This document shows, piece after piece, positions 61,301 to 64,000 of a stretch of 64,000 nt of DNA. Position numbers and translations under genes: made by a program. This DNA comes from Taeniopygia guttata (taxonomy: Eukaryota > Chordata > Aves > Passeriformes > Estrildidae). The first letter of the stretch is position 1, and each line of letters starts with the position of its first letter. The notes beneath the pieces were generated by a model. It was given only the letters and a program-made list of their open reading frames with translations, did not search any database and was not told the DNA's origin. Location: NCBI RefSeq assembly GCF_048771995.1, contig NC_133024.1, positions 1,431,001 through 1,495,000 on the forward strand, in the 5' to 3' direction.

Positions 61301-63575
61301 CGAAATCTTACTGCATTTTCCTGTAGCAAAGGTCACTGCAGATGACATATAAGGTTTTAAGTGCAAAGATCCTGGGCAGCCCATGAGGTCTCTGCTGAAC
61401 AGAAAGGAGGAGCAGTATGCAGAACCATCCCTGCTTGGCAGTCCCATTCCAAAGGCTCTGGTGTTCCTGCAGGTGGGCAGAAGACACTGGGTTGAGCAGA
61501 CCTTGAGTCCACATGCTCTTCTGACAAAACCCTGTGCAAGGCAGAAGGAAGATACAGATATTGAGGTATTTGGGCTGTGTTTTTCTTTGAAGGAGAGGAA
61601 ACAGCAGAGACTACTGCCTTCTCTGGTCAAAGTCTGTGCTGTTAATTGCTAATTGATTTCTTTTATAATGAGTTCAGCAATAGATCTGCGCTAGCCCTAT
61701 TATTTTTATTTTGTATAATAGATTTTCTTTTACCCTCTTTAGGTGGTGATAATCTGGTTTAAGGAAAAGCCATTCTTTTGTTGTTTTGTTTTTGGGAAGT
61801 GTTTGTTCTATGTATGTTTGCATACATATATATGCATGTATATTTACATGAACTTGAAAAAAAATCAGTTGGTTTTAACTGCCCTGCCATAGTGGTAGCA
61901 GCATCAGGTACATTTGTTTGTGAGAATTCTTTCGTGTTTCTTCTTCATGATGTGTTCATGATACTTTTCCTTAAAGTATGATGTTTGCAAAAACTGAAGG
62001 GTGGCAAGTTAAAACTTTGACAGCTTGAGCCTTATTTTATCTTCAGATAAATTATTCTGAAAATTCAGGGAATAACACAATATTCACCATTCTGGCTTTG
62101 TATGAGCTACTTGTGCTTGCAAAAACAAGGCAAGTATCCTAAGTGTAGCTACCCTATGAAAGCAGATTAATAATGTTTGCAAAGGAAGCAGGGATGAAGG
62201 ATGCTGCAGCTAATGTAAGAACCATCCTGAAAGATGGTTTAGGATAAGCTTCCTGCATTTCTGTGGTTCCACAGTGAATCTGGTCATCTACATGCTAATT
62301 TAAGGGCATAGAAATATATGTGGAAAAGACATGGATAATTAAGTCCATTCTTCTACTACAGGCAACAGCAATTAGATCATGAAAGTATTAAAACCACATT
62401 TCCTCTGGCTTCACACTATCCAGCAAAACTGATTTATGCTCTGAGTAAGCAAGTTGCATTTGTTGCCTGCCATTTGCGTGCACTTGACAGACAATTTTTA
62501 GCAAGTGATCCAGGTCTTCATCATTATTCAATGACAAAGTTCCAATTCACTAGGAAAAAAAACAAAGTACAACAGACAAGGAGAAGAGGTAAGGTGTATT
62601 AATGAGGTGAAAGCAGATATTGAGATCAACACTTCAGACATTTCCTCTGAATAAGAGCAGAAGCTGCTTTCAAAGCACACTAGAGTAAAGAAGAGGGACT
62701 CCATTTCAGATACCACAACTCATATTTGAATGATATTTGTGGACTTAAGTGCCTAGCTTTGAATATTCACATTTGAAGACTGCACTTACTTTGTTCCCAA
62801 GCTCATTGTACTAAGAGTTAACAATAGGATCTTACTATTTTTTTTAATTAAACCTTGAATAGAAAAGCTTAAAAGAGTGGGGTGGGAGAGAAAATGTATT
62901 TTGTAGTTGTGTGATTTACAATGGTGGCCTGTTTCATCTGTATCATCACTATGTGAAGAAAGAGAAAAATGTGAGAAGCAGCAAGAATAGATCATCATAA
63001 CAACAGCAACAATGTTCTTTATCATTTTGGACTTGTCATGCGTTGAATGATTAGATACTTGGCCAATATATAATTGGTGGTATGTTTCAAAAACGAGTGA
63101 AGAGATTCAATGCTTTTACATGCAAACAAAAATTGTTAAAGATATTCCACAGGTCTTTTTGAGTTTTGAAGAATTATTTAAACAGTACTGGATTTTTTTT
63201 CTTCATTCCATGTTTCTTTTGATGTCGGGGTTTTTTTCTGACCCTTATTACATCTCTGTGACACTTACTCCTGTAGTTGGCTTATGCTTCTTTTGACATT
63301 TACTAGCTAGTTTGAAGATATGAAGAGGTTAACAGGTAAGATATTCCTCCTTATTTTTCCTTTCTACTTCCTTTCTTCATCCCTGTTTCATACTGCTGAG
63401 AGGTGTGCTAATATTAAAAATAGATGAGATGTTGTTTTACAACTGGTATTTGGCTCCCCTTGTTACTAGCTGAATATTAATCTCTTTGATAATGCTGCTT
63501 GTCCTTTTTGTAACAAATCTTCACCAGCGCTGGATGCTCTGTCAGACAGAGCTGGGGGCTTTGACTCTGCCTGCT

Positions 63576-63896
63576 TCACTGTACTGTATCTCCATCCTTT
63601 AGATAGTCCAGACCTTGTCCTAGAATAGCCTGGGCTCTCCTGAGAATGGTCTTGTCAGAGCCAAGCCCGTTTAAGTTAGCAAAGTCCTCTCTCTGATGTG
63701 GGTCAGTAAGGTCTAACAGAAGGTATGGCAGCAGGCCTGGCATTCCGTAGTATTTTCCTAGAACTCTCTCCCAGGCAGAGGAATTAGGTGACAGCATTTT
63801 CATCTCTAATTGTGTCCAGGTTTTTCTGACTAGTGGAAATGTATCCATAACGTTCTGTGCCAAGGAACATGTTATTTCAGAAACACCTTGGGCTGG
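63576..63896 (-). CDS. unrecognised protein-like frame near the right edge
   Basis: A minus-strand frame is open from just below a TAG at about 63900 to a TAG at 63573-63575, about 107 codons. No ATG lies near its start; the first M is internal. The product is protein-like in composition, with words such as WERVLGKYYGMPGLLPYLLL, then DLTDPHQREDFANLNGLGSD and a C-terminal RRAQAILGQGLDYLKDG. GC is higher than in the flanks. It could be an internal or last exon, a fragment of a retroelement polyprotein, or a decayed gene copy. I do not recognise the family, and no clear splice signals or LTR are next to it. Confidence 0.25.
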   Translation of the reverse strand, partial: PAQGVSEITCSLAQNVMDTFPLVRKTWTQLEMKMLSPNSSAWERVLGKYYGMPGLLPYLLLDLTDPHQREDFANLNGLGSDKTILRRAQAILGQGLDYLKDGDTVQ

Positions 63897-64000
63897 AGAC
63901 TCCTACCTCTGAGTTTCTCTTCATGCTGTGCCCAAACCTACTCCATAGTTCTTTATTTGGGGGCTGATAATACTTTGGTTTTATACTTGGTATCCACAGC

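Larger units (their letters stand above)
51270..63570. other. AT-rich unique DNA, no gene identified
   Basis: Twelve kilobases without a recognisable gene or transposon. Simple repeats are few: an ATA/ATG run at 52047-52062 and a diverged TTTTAGATTAATGG tandem repeat at 58293-58354. A minus-strand frame at 52095-52295 is listed separately. Frames at 53674-54036 (+), 55413-55769 (-), 57058-57438 (-), 60099-60455 (-) and 61383-61652 (+) are of chance length and lack splice or homology support. Confidence 0.55.

Noticed and set aside
1..64000. CRISPR arrays, operons, phage or bacterial mobile elements
   Set aside because: No regularly spaced repeats, no ribosome binding sites and no prokaryotic coding density are present.
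1..64000. Known vertebrate microRNA or rRNA genes
   Set aside because: I looked for seeds and mature words of several conserved miRNAs and for rRNA motifs and saw none; this was a visual check only.

Overview
This is a stretch of vertebrate nuclear DNA, most likely from a bird and probably a songbird. It is AT-rich, CpG-poor and sparse in genes. Its recognisable interspersed repeats are CR1 LINE fragments (one near full conservation at its 3' end, others strongly decayed) and short solo LTRs of endogenous retroviruses whose LTR text looks like passerine families. I see no Alu, L1 or other mammalian repeats and no bacterial operon structure, ribosome binding sites or long intact ORFs. The songbird call rests on memory of repeat families, not on a database search.

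Only one gene is certain: a nuclear tRNA-Ile(AAT) gene at 51110-51183 (+), with A box, B box and a T-run terminator. It sits at the edge of the only strong CpG-rich island (about 50570-51260), which also holds a 60-bp GC-rich minisatellite (50711-51037).

Protein coding sequence is uncertain. The window looks like introns or intergenic desert. Several short blocks look like exons: one cut by the left window edge (3-76, +), and a series on the plus strand at 24804-24886, 32166-32297 and 35120-35239 whose splice phases are compatible. A proline-rich frame at 478-936 (-) and an exon-like block at 25572-25681 (-) are also listed. I do not recognise any of these proteins, and decoy exons are common in vertebrate introns, so all are low confidence.

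Layout: 1-6400 left-edge exon candidate, minus-strand open frame and unique AT-rich DNA; 6475-8330 two ancient CR1/L3-like fragments in opposite orientation; 8600-14600 unique DNA with one hairpin; 14621-14958 CR1 3' end (-); 19460-20095 solo LTR (-); 24200-25700 cluster of exon-like signals; 30150-30930 a small minisatellite split by an LTR; 35640-36465 an LTR with a tripled promoter segment; 42510-43136 CR1 ORF2 fragment (+); 47224-47415 and 49812-49878 CR1 3' ends (+); 50570-51260 island with minisatellite and tRNA; 51260-64000 unique AT-rich DNA with one unrecognised frame near the right edge.

No complete pathway, operon, CRISPR array or new biological system is visible. The most informative structures are the tRNA island, the LTR with three copies of its TATA-box segment, the LTR inserted in a minisatellite, and the phase-compatible exon chain.
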